Origin: Achromobacter sp. HZ34
Lineage (GTDB): Bacteria; Pseudomonadota; Gammaproteobacteria; Burkholderiales; Burkholderiaceae_B
Assembly: GCF_002209485.1 (NCBI RefSeq)
Contig: NZ_NJIX01000005.1
Span: forward strand, 1-64,000
Length of the DNA stretch: 64,000 nt
Direction: 5' to 3'
The position numbers were made by a program, and so were the translations under genes. Below, one piece after another: positions 37,166 through 47,594 of this stretch (within the stretch, counting starts at the first letter, position 1; every line of letters begins with the position of its first letter). The notes below the pieces were generated by a model. The model had not been told where the DNA came from and did not search any database. It was given only the letters and a program-made list of their open reading frames with translations.

Positions 37166-37179
37166 TTGATCTAGATCAA
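37166..37179. promoter_or_regulatory. FNR/ANR-type operator
   Basis: TTGAT-CTAG-ATCAA matches the FNR/ANR consensus TTGAT-N4-ATCAA exactly. It sits in the 273-bp A/T-rich spacer between the leftward propeller operon and the rightward methyltransferase gene, about 144 bp and 117 bp from their starts. No convincing -10 box was found at the activating distance on either side, so the target and sign of control are open. Confidence 0.7.
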
Positions 37180-37295
37180 AAGTTTGATTGATTGCCTGAA
37201 GTCGGTCGCGGGGTAGCGATGGTGGCTTTCCGGGAAAGCTCAGTGAACCGGCTAACATGGCGGCGTCGCTTTTTTACGCACTTCCCGGAGTTTTC

Positions 37296-38579
37296 ATGAC
37301 CGCCAGCCATCCGGCCGGACCCGCTACCTTGCATTGGACCGAAGCCGGCGAGGAACGCCACGCCGTCTGGCGCTCTGAAAGCGGTGGACAGCCGCCGCGC
37401 CGCGTGGTCGTCGCCGATGACACCATGAACGCCGACACCGCCTACCGGCTGGCCAACGAAGGCACCGCCCTGCTCTGGCGCGGCGACTTCCAGAATGCCC
37501 GGCAGCTGTTGCAGGCGCTGACTCGCCGGATGGACAAGAAGAAGAGCGAGGTGAAAGGGCACGCCGGCAAGAAATTGTCGACCAAGAAGGCGGCGGCCGC
37601 CGGCAAGACCGCGGCCGTGGCGTCTGCCAAAGCGCCCGGCGCTGCAACGGCGTTCGATGAATTTGGCCCCGCCACGTTGCGGCCGGCCGATCCGCTGGCG
37701 GATTTTCCGCACGCGTTTCACATGCACAGGCAGGCCCGCGCCCAGCGGGCGCGCGTGCTGAACATGATCCTGCTGCCCTTCGAGGCCGGCCATGTGCTGC
37801 CCTTGCGGCGTGCCCCGGACGTGCGGGAGGCTTGCGAACAGGCCCATGGCCCGGCCACGCAACCCTACGTGGCTTCGCTGCGCGAGCTGCTGGGCCTGAT
37901 CGGCGCCTGGCAATGGCGCGAACAGGGCGTACCGGTGGCGGCCCTGGGCGGCGCCCGCATCCATCCCTGGTATGGCGTGTATTCGCCCGTACGGGGGGAG
38001 TATCTGGATCTGCTGGCGCAGGCGCCCCTGCCGGCGGACCATAAGCTGGCTTACGACGTCGGCACCGGCACGGGGGTCATCGCCGCCCTGCTGGCGCGCC
38101 GCGGCGTGGCGCGTGTGGTGGCGACGGACCAGGATGCGCGGGCGCTGGCGTGCGCGCGCGAAAACCTGGCGCGGCTGGGTTGCGCGGACCGGGTGCGAGT
38201 GGAGCAGGCGGATCTGTTTCCCGCCGGCCGGGCGCCCCTGGTGGTCTGCAATCCGCCCTGGGTGCCGGCCAAGCCTGGCGCGCCTGTCGAGTATGCCGTC
38301 TACGATCCTGACAGCCGCATGCTGCGGGGGTTTCTGGACGGGCTGGCGGCGCATCTGACGCCGGGTGGCGAAGGGTGGCTGATCGTTTCCGATCTGGCTG
38401 AGCATTTGCGCTTGCGTAGCCGGGAGACCTTGCTGGAATGGATCGCCGCCGCGGGGCTGGAAGTCGCCGGCCGATTGGATGCACGGCCGAGCCACGGCAA
38501 GGTGCGGGATACCGAGGATGCCTTGCACGCGGCGCGTAGCCGGGAAGTGACTTCGCTATGGCGCCTGCGTGCGCGTTGA
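37296..38579 (+). CDS. Class I SAM-dependent methyltransferase with a Lys/Ala linker
   Basis: About 427 aa from the ATG at 37296, which has CGGAG upstream. The C-terminal half is a Rossmann methyltransferase: DVGTGTGVIAALLARRG (SAM motif I), VVATDQDARALACARENLARL, and the catalytic CNPPWVP, as in N6-adenine and Gln (HemK/PrmB-like) methyltransferases. The N-terminal part (HTEAGEE-type region, NADTAYRLANEGTALLWRG) is interrupted by a Lys/Ala-rich linker at about 82-115 (KKKSEVKGHAGKK). It is probably an rRNA or protein methyltransferase; the substrate is not identified. Confidence 0.82.
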   Translation: MTASHPAGPATLHWTEAGEERHAVWRSESGGQPPRRVVVADDTMNADTAYRLANEGTALLWRGDFQNARQLLQALTRRMDKKKSEVKGHAGKKLSTKKAAAAGKTAAVASAKAPGAATAFDEFGPATLRPADPLADFPHAFHMHRQARAQRARVLNMILLPFEAGHVLPLRRAPDVREACEQAHGPATQPYVASLRELLGLIGAWQWREQGVPVAALGGARIHPWYGVYSPVRGEYLDLLAQAPLPADHKLAYDVGTGTGVIAALLARRGVARVVATDQDARALACARENLARLGCADRVRVEQADLFPAGRAPLVVCNPPWVPAKPGAPVEYAVYDPDSRMLRGFLDGLAAHLTPGGEGWLIVSDLAEHLRLRSRETLLEWIAAAGLEVAGRLDARPSHGKVRDTEDALHAARSREVTSLWRLRAR

Positions 38580-38592
38580 ATCGATAGAGTTT

Positions 38593-38624
38593 AAAAAAAG
38601 GAATTTCCAAAGAAATTCCTTTTT
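38593..38624. terminator. Bidirectional intrinsic terminator
   Basis: Perfect stem AAAAAGGAATTTC / GAAATTCCTTTTT with loop CAAA. It ends the methyltransferase gene and can also serve the convergent PepSY gene. Confidence 0.88.
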
Positions 38625-38699
38625 GATTTTGGGAAGCGCCTGAGACCGCCGAAAGGATCTTCAGGAGGAAATCCTTTCAACGGCATAGCCTGAAACTTC

Positions 38700-39392
38700 T
38701 CACCCCAGGGTAGCGTTCACCACCATCAGGACGGCCACGATGGATACGCCCAGGATGCTTGCGCCGATGGTGCGGCGCTTGGTCAAACCGGTCCATAGCA
38801 ATACGCCGGTGAGCGACAGCAGGATCATGGCGCCGGCAATGGTGTCGGCAATCAACACCCACGCGACGCCAACACCGTTGGCACGGTGCAGGTTCTCCAG
38901 CACCGCCATGATGCCCGGCTCGATGCGCCGCACGTTGACCTGGCTTGCCCCCACCCAGTATTCCGCCTGCGCACTGTAATTGGGCGCACGGAAATTCAAC
39001 TGCCAGCGCTCAGGCTGGATCGCATTCTGATCCCCCCACGCCACCGGCCGCGCCTTCTCGCGCTGCACCCGCTCCGCCGGACGCGGCAGCTTCAATTCCT
39101 GCTGCAACCAGGCATTCATCTGTTCCGGATCCGCCGGCGCGGGCGTCGGCAGGTTCAGATGCAGGGTGGAAACCTGCTGGCCTCCCATGTCGATCTTCAT
39201 CACCGCCCGGTGATTCTGGAAAAAACCGGTCAGGCCGAACATCAGCCCAAGCAAGGCGCCCCACAGACCGATCCAGCTATGCGTATTGCGCAACCATTTG
39301 AGAAAAGTGCCGCGGCGGCCGTTGGTCTTGGCGGCGGCGGTCTTGTGCCGCGCGGGCTCGGTGGCCAGCGGGGCAGCGATAGAGTCTTTCAT
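38700..39392 (-). CDS. PepSY-associated membrane protein
   Basis: About 230 aa from the ATG at 39392 (MKDSIAAPLATEPARHK). Other in-frame starts exist at 39446 (with a GAGG-like site) and 39515, so the N-terminus is uncertain. One transmembrane helix near the start (THSWIGLWGALLGLMFGLTGFF), a PepSY-type periplasmic region of about 110 residues, then two C-terminal helices (VLIADTIAGAMILLSLTGVLLW, GASILGVSIVAVLMVV). The family is often tied to iron or siderophore reduction. No neighbour supports a specific partner. Confidence 0.8.
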   Translation of the reverse strand: MKDSIAAPLATEPARHKTAAAKTNGRRGTFLKWLRNTHSWIGLWGALLGLMFGLTGFFQNHRAVMKIDMGGQQVSTLHLNLPTPAPADPEQMNAWLQQELKLPRPAERVQREKARPVAWGDQNAIQPERWQLNFRAPNYSAQAEYWVGASQVNVRRIEPGIMAVLENLHRANGVGVAWVLIADTIAGAMILLSLTGVLLWTGLTKRRTIGASILGVSIVAVLMVVNATLG

Positions 39393-39755
39393 GAACTTAG
39401 CAAGATAAAAGGGGGGAGAACAAAGCCAGCCCCGATGATATTGCATATCAACCTCATTCACAGTCATAAGCGCTGCATTCTTTGCCGCTTTACTGCGACT
39501 TCGGCAGGCGGACATGCGGATATGCCGCTAGCCACCGGGGCCGCCCCGCTCGCCCCCCGGGTATTCCCTGTCGCCGCAGTGCAACAAGCCAGCGCGACGG
39601 AAATTTGTCAGAATCCGATCTTTCCGCCCTGACATGGGCCAGCGCAGACAGTGGAAGCATCACGTGGAAGCAGCTTTGCTTGACTATGTAGACCGCGGCC
39701 GCCAGGGCCGAGGGCCGACGACGCAGCGTCGGGGACGGCGAAGCCGGTGCCCGCG

Positions 39756-40496
39756 ATGAACACCTTCCCCATCGTCATCGTCGGCGCGGCCTGTGCCGGC
39801 TTCCTGCAAGGGTTGACCGGCTTCGGTTTCAGCCTGGTCTCGCTGTCGTTCTGGGCCTGGGTGCTGGACCCGCTACTGGCGGCGACGCTGGCCGTGTTCG
39901 GCGGCTGGCTGGGCCAGGTGCTGGCCGCATTCACCGTCCGGCGCAAGGCCAACTGGCGCCACGTGGTGCCTTTCGTGCTGGGCGGCCTGGCGGGCCTGCC
40001 GCTGGGACTGCGCGTCCTGCCCCATATGGACCCGCTGCTGTTCAAGGCCTTCCTGGGCCTGGTGCTGGCGCTGTGGTGTCCCATCATGCTGCTGGCACCC
40101 CGCCTGCCGCGGCTGACCCTGGGCGGGCGCGGCGCCGATGGCTGCATCGGCATCGTGGGCGGCGCCATGGGGGCGATGGGCGGCTTCTCCGGGGTCATCC
40201 CCACCCTGTGGTGCACCCTGCGCGGCTTCGACCGCGATACGCAGCGCGGCGTCATCCAAAACTTCAACCTGACCATGCTGACGGTAACGCTGGCCACCTA
40301 CTGCGCCACCGGCGTGGTGACGCGCGACATGCTGCCCAATTTCGTCATCGTCGCGCCCATCGTGCTGGTGACAGCATTGCTGGGTGGACGCGTCTATGTC
40401 GGCATCAGCGACATCGCGTTCCGGCGCATGGTACTGGGCACCTTGACGGCATCGGGCATCGCCATGCTGATCGCCTCCGTGCCGAAATTGATTTAA
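39756..40496 (+). CDS. Sulfite exporter TauE/SafE-family membrane protein
   Basis: About 246 aa, seven to eight transmembrane segments. GAACAGFLQGLTGFGFSLVSL and GAMGAMGGFSGVIPTLWCTLRG are the two repeated family motifs. The family exports or imports sulfite, sulfonates or other small organic acids. The start could also be the GTG at 39747. The downstream hydratase begins 17 bp later, so the two are probably co-transcribed and the transporter may serve that acid pathway. Confidence 0.85.
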   Translation: MNTFPIVIVGAACAGFLQGLTGFGFSLVSLSFWAWVLDPLLAATLAVFGGWLGQVLAAFTVRRKANWRHVVPFVLGGLAGLPLGLRVLPHMDPLLFKAFLGLVLALWCPIMLLAPRLPRLTLGGRGADGCIGIVGGAMGAMGGFSGVIPTLWCTLRGFDRDTQRGVIQNFNLTMLTVTLATYCATGVVTRDMLPNFVIVAPIVLVTALLGGRVYVGISDIAFRRMVLGTLTASGIAMLIASVPKLI

Positions 40497-40513
40497 ACCG
40501 AGGAGAATCCACC

Positions 40514-41299
40514 GTGGCACAACCGTTTGACCCGAATCCCGCCGCCAGTCTGCTGGTGCAGGCTGGCCGTGCCGGCCGCCAACTGACCGAACTGCCCGCC
40601 GACGTGCGTCCCGCCACGCTGGCCCAAGGCTATGCCATCCAGGAGGCCTACGCCCAGATGCTGGGCGAGACGCCGAAGGGCTGGAAGCTGGGCGTGGGCA
40701 GCGTGGCGGCCATGGCGGCCGGCAACCTGGACCGCCCTCTGGTGGGACGCCTGTTCGCCGAACGCTTCCATCCCCCCGGATCGACCGTGCAACTGCCTTG
40801 TGCGGCCCCCGTCACCGTGGAATTCGAAATCGCCTTCGTGCTGGGCCGCGATGTGGCGCCGGGCACGGCGCCCGCCGATGCCATGCGCGCGGTCGCTTCC
40901 ACGCACGTGGCCTTCGAGCTGGTGCAGTCGCGCTTCGTCGATCGCCGTACCGTGGGCTGGCCCAGCTTCATTGGCGACAACGTCGGTTTCGGTGCCCACA
41001 TCCTGGGCGAGCGCATCGACCCGGCCCATATCGGGCGCGTGGTGAAGACGGTGGAAGAACACGTCGGCGGCCTTACCGTCGGCCGCGGGCTGAGCGGCGA
41101 CGAGGCCATCGATCCCGTGCAGGCCCTGCGCTTTCTCTTCGAACATGCCACCAATCATGGCATCACGCTCAAGCGCGATGACGTCGTGACCACCGGCGCC
41201 GTGGCCAAGCCCTTCGACGTGGGCCCAGGTAGTGCCGAGGTCGCCGCCCTGTACCTGGGCGGCGCGCTGACCGTGCGAGTGGCCACGCCGCAGGCGTGA
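40514..41299 (+). CDS. 2-keto-4-pentenoate hydratase-family protein
   Basis: 261 aa, fumarylacetoacetate-hydrolase fold. The start is GTG at 40514, with AGGAG eight bases upstream. The metal/active-site region VEFEIAFVLGRDV and the C-terminal VTTGAVAKPFDVGPGSAEV match MhpD/DmpE-type hydratases and oxaloacetate or 4-oxalocrotonate decarboxylases, which act on 2-hydroxydienoates from aromatic meta-cleavage. No meta-cleavage genes are nearby, so the substrate is open. Confidence 0.85.
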   Translation: MAQPFDPNPAASLLVQAGRAGRQLTELPADVRPATLAQGYAIQEAYAQMLGETPKGWKLGVGSVAAMAAGNLDRPLVGRLFAERFHPPGSTVQLPCAAPVTVEFEIAFVLGRDVAPGTAPADAMRAVASTHVAFELVQSRFVDRRTVGWPSFIGDNVGFGAHILGERIDPAHIGRVVKTVEEHVGGLTVGRGLSGDEAIDPVQALRFLFEHATNHGITLKRDDVVTTGAVAKPFDVGPGSAEVAALYLGGALTVRVATPQA

Positions 41300-41516
41300 T
41301 CCTGACGCAGGGCCACTGGCATGCCGCCGCGCCCACCTCGCAGTGGCGCCGGCGGCACGAGCCGGGCTTTGCCGCTGTCCTCTCAGCCATCTGCAAGGTT
41401 GCCGGCTGATACCCGGCGGATACCCATGTAACGGCCGCATGGTGTACCGTACAGCAGAGCTTCCCCGCCTCTCGCGGGGCAAGCCAATCACGCTGTACAC
41501 CAGGAGGACGTTGCAC

Positions 41517-42383
41517 ATGAAGCCCGGCATTCTTGCTATCGACATTGGTGGAACCGGCCTGAAGGCCACGGTCATCGATGATCGAGGCCACATGCGAGTG
41601 GAACGCGTGCGCGTCGCCACGCCCCACCCTTGCCCGCCGAAGCTGCTGCTGGAAAAACTGGGCGAGATGGTGGCGTCCTTCCCGGCCTACGACCGCATCG
41701 CCATCGGCTTCCCCGGCGTGGTGCGCAAAGGCCACGTCTACACCGCGGCTCACCTGGAAAGCCCGGAATGGGTGGGCTACGACCTGGCCGGCGCGGTTTC
41801 CCAACTGCTGGGCGGCAAGCCCGCCAGGCTGCTCAACGACGCCGACCTGCAAGGCCTGGCGCTGATCTCCGGCCATGGGCTGGAACTGGTGATGACGCTG
41901 GGCACCGGGGTAGGCACCGGCCTGTATCGCGATGGCGAGCTGATGCCGCACATGGAAATCGCCCACCATCCCATCCATAAGAACAAGACTTACGATGAAT
42001 ACCTGGGCGAGGCCGAACGCAAGAAAATCGGGCGTAAGCGCTGGAACAAACGAGTGGCGCGCGCGCTGGAGCTGATGGATATCCTGCTGCGGCCGGATCA
42101 CATCTACCTGGGCGGCGGCAATTCGGCCCGCGTCGACTTGAAGCTGGACAAGCACGTATCGATCGGCTCGAACGACGCCGGCCTGGAAGGCGGTGCCTTC
42201 GTCTGGAAGACGGACCGGGAAAGCGCCGCCGGCAAGGCAGTACCCGCCAGCGAGTCCGGCCAGCCCGTAGCGCGTGGCAAGCCAGCCAGGCCGACACCGG
42301 GCAAGGCGACCAAGGCGGCGCAGGCGACCCGGTCCAAACCAGCCGCGAAGACAGTCCGGAAACGACCGGCAGCTGGGGAATAA
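41517..42383 (+). CDS. ppgK: Polyphosphate glucokinase with cationic tail
   Basis: 288 aa ROK-family kinase that phosphorylates glucose, by family using polyphosphate (and often ATP). The N-terminal phosphate loop ILAIDIGGTGLKATVIDD and GHGLELVMTLGTGVGTGLY are PPGK-like, with LLNDADLQGLAL carrying the catalytic Asp. The start at 41517 follows AGGAGGA. The last 58 residues are a disordered Lys/Arg/Pro/Ala tail with 14 basic and 4 acidic residues, absent from typical PPGKs of about 250 aa; it could bind polyphosphate. First gene of the pentose-phosphate cluster, 161 bp before tkt. Confidence 0.87.
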   Translation: MKPGILAIDIGGTGLKATVIDDRGHMRVERVRVATPHPCPPKLLLEKLGEMVASFPAYDRIAIGFPGVVRKGHVYTAAHLESPEWVGYDLAGAVSQLLGGKPARLLNDADLQGLALISGHGLELVMTLGTGVGTGLYRDGELMPHMEIAHHPIHKNKTYDEYLGEAERKKIGRKRWNKRVARALELMDILLRPDHIYLGGGNSARVDLKLDKHVSIGSNDAGLEGGAFVWKTDRESAAGKAVPASESGQPVARGKPARPTPGKATKAAQATRSKPAAKTVRKRPAAGE

Positions 42384-42544
42384 AAGCGTTTTCGTCCGGC
42401 ATGCGGCTTGCTGTTTTGCGCGGTTCACGTCGCTGCAATGACGTGCGATTCAACTAGCTGGGTTACCTACCGGGTTCGTTCCGCCGCCCGCCTCCGCAGT
42501 GATCACGCCGCAGCGCCCACCTACCGGCACCCGAGAGAGCTTCG

Positions 42545-44623
42545 ATGACCCCCACATCTTCCCCCGCTTCCGATCCGCTCGATCAACTCGCTATCAACAC
42601 CTTGCGCACCCTGGCCATGGATGCCGTGCAAAAGGCCAATTCCGGCCACCCCGGCACGCCCATGGCCCTGGCTCCCGTGGGCTACACCCTGTGGAGCCGC
42701 TTCCTGCGCTACGACCCGGCCCATCCCGACTGGCCCAACCGCGACCGCTTCGTGCTGTCCGCCGGCCATGCGTCCATGCTGCTGTATGGACTGCTGCACC
42801 TGGCGGGTGTGGTGGAACTGGACCGCGAGGACAAGCCCACCGGTCAGCCCGCCGTCAGCCTGGACGACATCAAGCAGTTCCGCCAGCTCGATTCGAAGAC
42901 GCCGGGCCACCCGGAGTACGGCCTGACCACCGGCGTGGAAACCACCACCGGCCCGCTGGGCCAGGGTTGCGCCAACAGCGTGGGCATGGCGCTGGCCCAG
43001 CGCCACCTGGCCAGCCGTTATAACCAGGGCGGCACCACCCTGTTCGACTACAACGTCTATGTCATCTGCGGCGACGGCGACATGATGGAAGGGGTGGCCA
43101 GCGAAGCCGCGTCACTGGCCGGCCACCAGAAGCTTGCCAATCTCTGCTGGATCTACGACAACAACACCATCAGCATCGAAGGCCATACCGAACTGGCCTT
43201 CACCGAAGACGTCGCCGCGCGCTTCGCCGCTTATGGCTGGCACACGGTGCATGTGCGCGATGCCAACGATACCGAAGCGTTCGCGCGCGCCATCGAGGCG
43301 TTCCAGGCCACCGATGACCGCCCCACCCTGATCGTGGTGGACAGCATCATCGGCTATGGCGCACCCAACAAGCACAACACGGCGGCCGCGCACGGCGAAG
43401 CCCTGGGCGAGGAAGAAGTGCGCCTGGCCAAGAAAGCCTACGGCTGGCCGGAGGACGCCCAATTCCGCGTGCCCGACGAAGTGCGCCACCGCCTGCGTGA
43501 CGCCATGAACCAGCGCGGCGCCGGCGCCTGGCAACAATGGCAGGGCAAGTTCAAATCGCTGGCGCCGGACCTGGCCGCCGATCTGCGCCATCAGATCGAC
43601 GGCACGCTGCCGGCCGGCTGGGAGAAAGACGTCCCCGTCTTCCCCGCCGATGCGAAGGGCAAGGCCAGCCGCGAGACCGGCGGCCAGATCCTCAACGCCT
43701 GCGCCAAGGGCATCCCATGGGTGCTGGGCGGCGCCGCCGACCTGGCCCCCTCCACCAAGACCAACCTGACCTTCGACGGCGCCGGCAGCCTGCAGGCCGA
43801 CACACCCAGTGGCCGCAACATGCATTTCGGCGTGCGCGAGCACGCCATGGGCGCCATCGCCAACGGCATGGCGCTGTGCGGCCTGCGCTCCTACACCGCC
43901 ACCTTCCTGATCTTCAGCGACTACATGAAGCCGCCGATGCGGCTGGCCGCGCTGATGGAGCTGCCCGTGGTGTTCGTGTTCACCCATGACTCCATCGGCC
44001 TGGGCGAAGACGGTCCCACCCACCAGCCCATCGAGCAGATGGCGCAGTTGCGCGGCATCCCCAGCATGCGGGTCCTGCGGCCCTGCGACGCCAACGAGAC
44101 GGCCGAGGCCTGGAAGATCGCCCTGCGGCAGACGCATCGCCCGACCTGCCTGGTGCTGTCGCGCCAGCCGCTGCCCACGCTGGACCGTGCCAAGTACGCC
44201 GCGGCCACCGGCACCGAACGCGGCGCCTACGTGCTGGCCGATTGCGCGTCGAAGCAGCCGCAAGTGATCCTGATGGCCACCGGCAGCGAAGTGTCGCTGT
44301 GCCTGCAGGCCTATGACCAACTGACCAGCGAAGGCGTTGCCGCCCGGGTGGTTTCCATGCCCAGCTGGGACTTGTTCGAAGAGCAGGACCAGGCCTATCG
44401 CGACAGCGTGCTGCCGCCGTCGGTGCCCGGCCGGGTGGCCGTGGAACAGGCCGGCCCCATGGGCTGGGACCGCTACATCGGCGCCACCGGTGACAAGATC
44501 GTCATGCACAGCTTTGGCGCCTCGGCGCCCATCGCGAAATTACAAGCCAAATTCGGATTCACGATAGAAAATGTGGTTCGCGCCGCGCGCGAACAGGCCA
44601 AGAAGCATGGGAGTATTCAATGA
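42545..44623 (+). CDS. tkt: Transketolase
   Basis: 692 aa. Transfers two-carbon ketol units between sugar phosphates with thiamine diphosphate. The TPP motif runs from [14 protein letters not shown] to [24 protein letters not shown] and [19 protein letters not shown] are transketolase signatures. The stop overlaps the next start by ATGA, coupling it to the transaldolase-isomerase fusion. Confidence 0.96.
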   Translation: MTPTSSPASDPLDQLAINTLRTLAMDAVQKANSGHPGTPMALAPVGYTLWSRFLRYDPAHPDWPNRDRFVLSAGHASMLLYGLLHLAGVVELDREDKPTGQPAVSLDDIKQFRQLDSKTPGHPEYGLTTGVETTTGPLGQGCANSVGMALAQRHLASRYNQGGTTLFDYNVYVICGDGDMMEGVASEAASLAGHQKLANLCWIYDNNTISIEGHTELAFTEDVAARFAAYGWHTVHVRDANDTEAFARAIEAFQATDDRPTLIVVDSIIGYGAPNKHNTAAAHGEALGEEEVRLAKKAYGWPEDAQFRVPDEVRHRLRDAMNQRGAGAWQQWQGKFKSLAPDLAADLRHQIDGTLPAGWEKDVPVFPADAKGKASRETGGQILNACAKGIPWVLGGAADLAPSTKTNLTFDGAGSLQADTPSGRNMHFGVREHAMGAIANGMALCGLRSYTATFLIFSDYMKPPMRLAALMELPVVFVFTHDSIGLGEDGPTHQPIEQMAQLRGIPSMRVLRPCDANETAEAWKIALRQTHRPTCLVLSRQPLPTLDRAKYAAATGTERGAYVLADCASKQPQVILMATGSEVSLCLQAYDQLTSEGVAARVVSMPSWDLFEEQDQAYRDSVLPPSVPGRVAVEQAGPMGWDRYIGATGDKIVMHSFGASAPIAKLQAKFGFTIENVVRAAREQAKKHGSIQ

Positions 44624-47466
44624 GCACTGACAGCAACAACAAACTGCGCCAACTGGCCAAGGCCGGCCAGGCCATCTGGCTGGACTTCCTCAGCCGCGAA
44701 TTCATCGCCAATGGCGGCCTGGCCAAGCTGGTGGCCGAGGACAGCCTGACCGGGGTCACGTCCAACCCGAGCATTTTCGAGAAGGCCATCGGCCACGGCA
44801 GCGCCTACGACAGCGCCATGAAGGAATTCCTGGACAGCGCCGACACCGACGCCGGCGCGGTCTATGAACACCTGGCGGTGCAGGACATCCAGGCCGCGGC
44901 CGATGTACTGCGCCCGGTCTACGACAAGCTCGACGGCAAGGACGGCTACGTCAGCCTGGAAGTGTCGCCCTACCTGGCCTATGACACGGAAGCGACGCTG
45001 GCCGAAGCGCGCCGCCTGTGGCAGGCGGTCAAGCGCCCCAACCTGATGATCAAGGTGCCTGGCACGGTGCAGGGCGTGCCCGCCATCCGCCAGCTGATCT
45101 CTGAAGGCATCAACGTCAACGTCACGCTGCTGTTCTCGCGCGACGCCTACGCCCAGGTGGCCGACGCCTATGTCCAGGGCCTGGAGCAGCGCGTCAAGGC
45201 CGGCGGCGACATCAAGCGCATCGCCAGCGTCGCCAGCTTCTTCGTCAGCCGTATCGACTCGCGCATCGACAAGGCCATCGCCGACCGCCTGGCCGCCGGC
45301 GACGCCGACGCCAGCGCGCTGAAGGCCCTGCAAGGCAAGGTGGCGATCGCCAATGCCAAGCTGGCCTACCAGGACTACGAGCAGTTGATCTCCAGCCACC
45401 GCTGGAAGGCATTGGCCGAGCGCGGCGCGCAACCGCAACGCCTGCTGTGGGCATCCACCGGCACCAAGAATCCGGCCTATCCCGCCACGCTGTACGTCGA
45501 TACCCTGATCGGACCCGACACGGTCAACACCATGCCGTCGGCCACCATGGACGCCTTCCGCCATGGCGGCACGGTGTCCCCTGCGCTGACGCAAGACGTG
45601 GCCGGCGCCCAGCACACCCTGGACGAAGCCCAACGCCTGGGCCTGCACCTGGACCAGGTCACCACCGACCTGGTGGACGACGGCACAGGCCAGTTCTCCG
45701 ACGCCTTTGACGCCCTGCTGGGTTCGGTGGCGGGCAAGCGCAACACCTTCCTGGGCGAGCGCCTGAACGCAGTGGCCTACCAATTGCCCGAGGCGCTCGA
45801 AGATGCCGCCGGCAAGGCGCTGGAACGCGCCCGCGCCGAAGGCTGGACGCGCCGCCTGTGGCAAGGTGACGCCAGCATGTGGACCGGTGGCCCCGAAGGC
45901 AAATGGGTGGGCTGGCTGGCTGCCGGCCAGGGCCGCCAGGCCGACCCGGCCGCCATCGCCAAGCTGGCGCGCGAAGTGCAGGCCGACGGCTACACCCACG
46001 CCGTGTTGCTGGGCATGGGCGGTTCCAGCCTGGGCCCGGAAGTGCTTGCGCAGACGCTGGGCACCGCTGGCAAGGGCTTGAAGCTGCATGCGCTGGACTC
46101 CACCAGCCCCGATGAAATCGGCGCGGTGGAACAGGCCATCGACATTGCGCGCACGCTGTTCATCGTCTCCAGTAAATCCGGCTCGACCCTGGAACCGGAA
46201 GTCCTCAACGCCTATTTCCACGCCGCCACCGTCAAGGCGGTGGGCGCGGGCGATGCCGGCCGCCATTTCGTTGCCGTCACCGACCCCGGCTCCAAGCTGG
46301 AAGCCGCCGCCAAGGAAGCCAAGTTCCGCGCCATCTTCCACGGCGACCCCGCCATCGGCGGACGGTATTCGGTGCTGTCGGTATTCGGCCTGGTGCCCCT
46401 GGGCGTGCTCGGCCATGACGTCGCCGCCTTCATGGAAACCACCCAGCCCATGGTGCGTGCCTGCGGCCCGTCGGCGCCGCCGTCGGCCAACCCGGGCGTG
46501 CGCCTGGGCGCCATCCTGGGCGCGGCCGCGGTTTCCGGCCGCGACAAGCTGACGGTGTTCGCATCGCCCACGCTGGCCAGTGTGGGCTCGTGGCTGGAAC
46601 AGCTGGTGGCCGAATCCACCGGCAAGCATGGCAAGGGCATCGTGCCGGTGGACCTGGAACCGGTGGGCAAGCCCGGCGACTATGGCCAGGACCGCGTGTT
46701 CGCCTACCTGTACCGCGAAGGCGACGATCGCAAGCTGGACGCCCCCATCCAGGCGCTGGCCGATGCCGGCCATCCGGTGGTGCGCGTCACCCTGCCGCGC
46801 GCCGGCGCCATCGGCCAGGAATTCTTCCGCTGGGAAATCGCCACGGCAGTGGCGGGGGCGGTGATCGGCATCGATCCCTTCGATCAGCCTGACGTCGAAG
46901 CCAGCAAGGTCAAGACGCGCGCCCTCACCGACGCCTACGAGCAAACCGGCAAGCTGGCGGAGGAGACCCCGCTGCTGACCGACGGCGACCTGACCCTCTG
47001 CGGCGATGCCGCGCTGCGCGCCGACGGCACGCTGGAAGGCGCCCTGGGCGCGCACCTGGCGCGGCTGCGGGCCGGCGACTACGCGGCGGTGCTGGCGTAC
47101 GTCGCCCGCAATCCGGCGCATGAGGAAATCGTGACCGCCTTGCGCACGCTGATCCGCGACCAGCGCCGCGTCGCCACGGTGGGCGGCTTCGGTCCGCGCT
47201 TCCTGCACTCGACCGGCCAGGCCTACAAGGGCGGCCCGAACAGCGGCGTCTTCCTGCAGATCACCGCCGACCCCGCGCACGACCTGGCCATCCCGGGGCG
47301 CAAGATCAGCTTCGGTACGGTACAGGCGGCGCAGGCCATCGGCGACCTGCAGGTGCTGGCCGAACGCGGCCGCCGCTATCTGCGCGTCCACATCAAGGGC
47401 GGCCGCGTCGATGCCGGCCTGACCCGCCTGCTGGAGGCCGCCACGCGCGTACTGCAGTCACGCTGA
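44620..47466 (+). CDS. Bifunctional transaldolase / glucose-6-phosphate isomerase
   Basis: 948 aa fusion. Residues 1 to about 370 are transaldolase, with the Schiff-base lysine K145 in NLMIKVPGT and [15 protein letters not shown]. Residues about 385-948 are phosphoglucose isomerase ([50 protein letters not shown]). The fusion returns pentose-phosphate products to glucose 6-phosphate for another oxidative round. Such fusions are known in several bacteria, often beside zwf and gnd as here. Confidence 0.94.
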   Translation: MSTDSNNKLRQLAKAGQAIWLDFLSREFIANGGLAKLVAEDSLTGVTSNPSIFEKAIGHGSAYDSAMKEFLDSADTDAGAVYEHLAVQDIQAAADVLRPVYDKLDGKDGYVSLEVSPYLAYDTEATLAEARRLWQAVKRPNLMIKVPGTVQGVPAIRQLISEGINVNVTLLFSRDAYAQVADAYVQGLEQRVKAGGDIKRIASVASFFVSRIDSRIDKAIADRLAAGDADASALKALQGKVAIANAKLAYQDYEQLISSHRWKALAERGAQPQRLLWASTGTKNPAYPATLYVDTLIGPDTVNTMPSATMDAFRHGGTVSPALTQDVAGAQHTLDEAQRLGLHLDQVTTDLVDDGTGQFSDAFDALLGSVAGKRNTFLGERLNAVAYQLPEALEDAAGKALERARAEGWTRRLWQGDASMWTGGPEGKWVGWLAAGQGRQADPAAIAKLAREVQADGYTHAVLLGMGGSSLGPEVLAQTLGTAGKGLKLHALDSTSPDEIGAVEQAIDIARTLFIVSSKSGSTLEPEVLNAYFHAATVKAVGAGDAGRHFVAVTDPGSKLEAAAKEAKFRAIFHGDPAIGGRYSVLSVFGLVPLGVLGHDVAAFMETTQPMVRACGPSAPPSANPGVRLGAILGAAAVSGRDKLTVFASPTLASVGSWLEQLVAESTGKHGKGIVPVDLEPVGKPGDYGQDRVFAYLYREGDDRKLDAPIQALADAGHPVVRVTLPRAGAIGQEFFRWEIATAVAGAVIGIDPFDQPDVEASKVKTRALTDAYEQTGKLAEETPLLTDGDLTLCGDAALRADGTLEGALGAHLARLRAGDYAAVLAYVARNPAHEEIVTALRTLIRDQRRVATVGGFGPRFLHSTGQAYKGGPNSGVFLQITADPAHDLAIPGRKISFGTVQAAQAIGDLQVLAERGRRYLRVHIKGGRVDAGLTRLLEAATRVLQSR

Positions 47467-47594
47467 TCCCCGCCCCCGTTATGCACGGCGCCGGCGGGTC
47501 CGGCGCCCTACCCAGGCGCCGGCCGATCCGGCGCCGCGCAGCGGATGTCCGTTCCGGCCATCGCTGCCCACACCGTCCAGACAGGAGAATGGCG

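Noticed and set aside
44617-47391. 924-aa minus-strand open frame opposite the Tal-Pgi fusion
   Set aside because: Shadow of a high-GC gene, low-complexity Gly/Ala/Gln composition, no domain.
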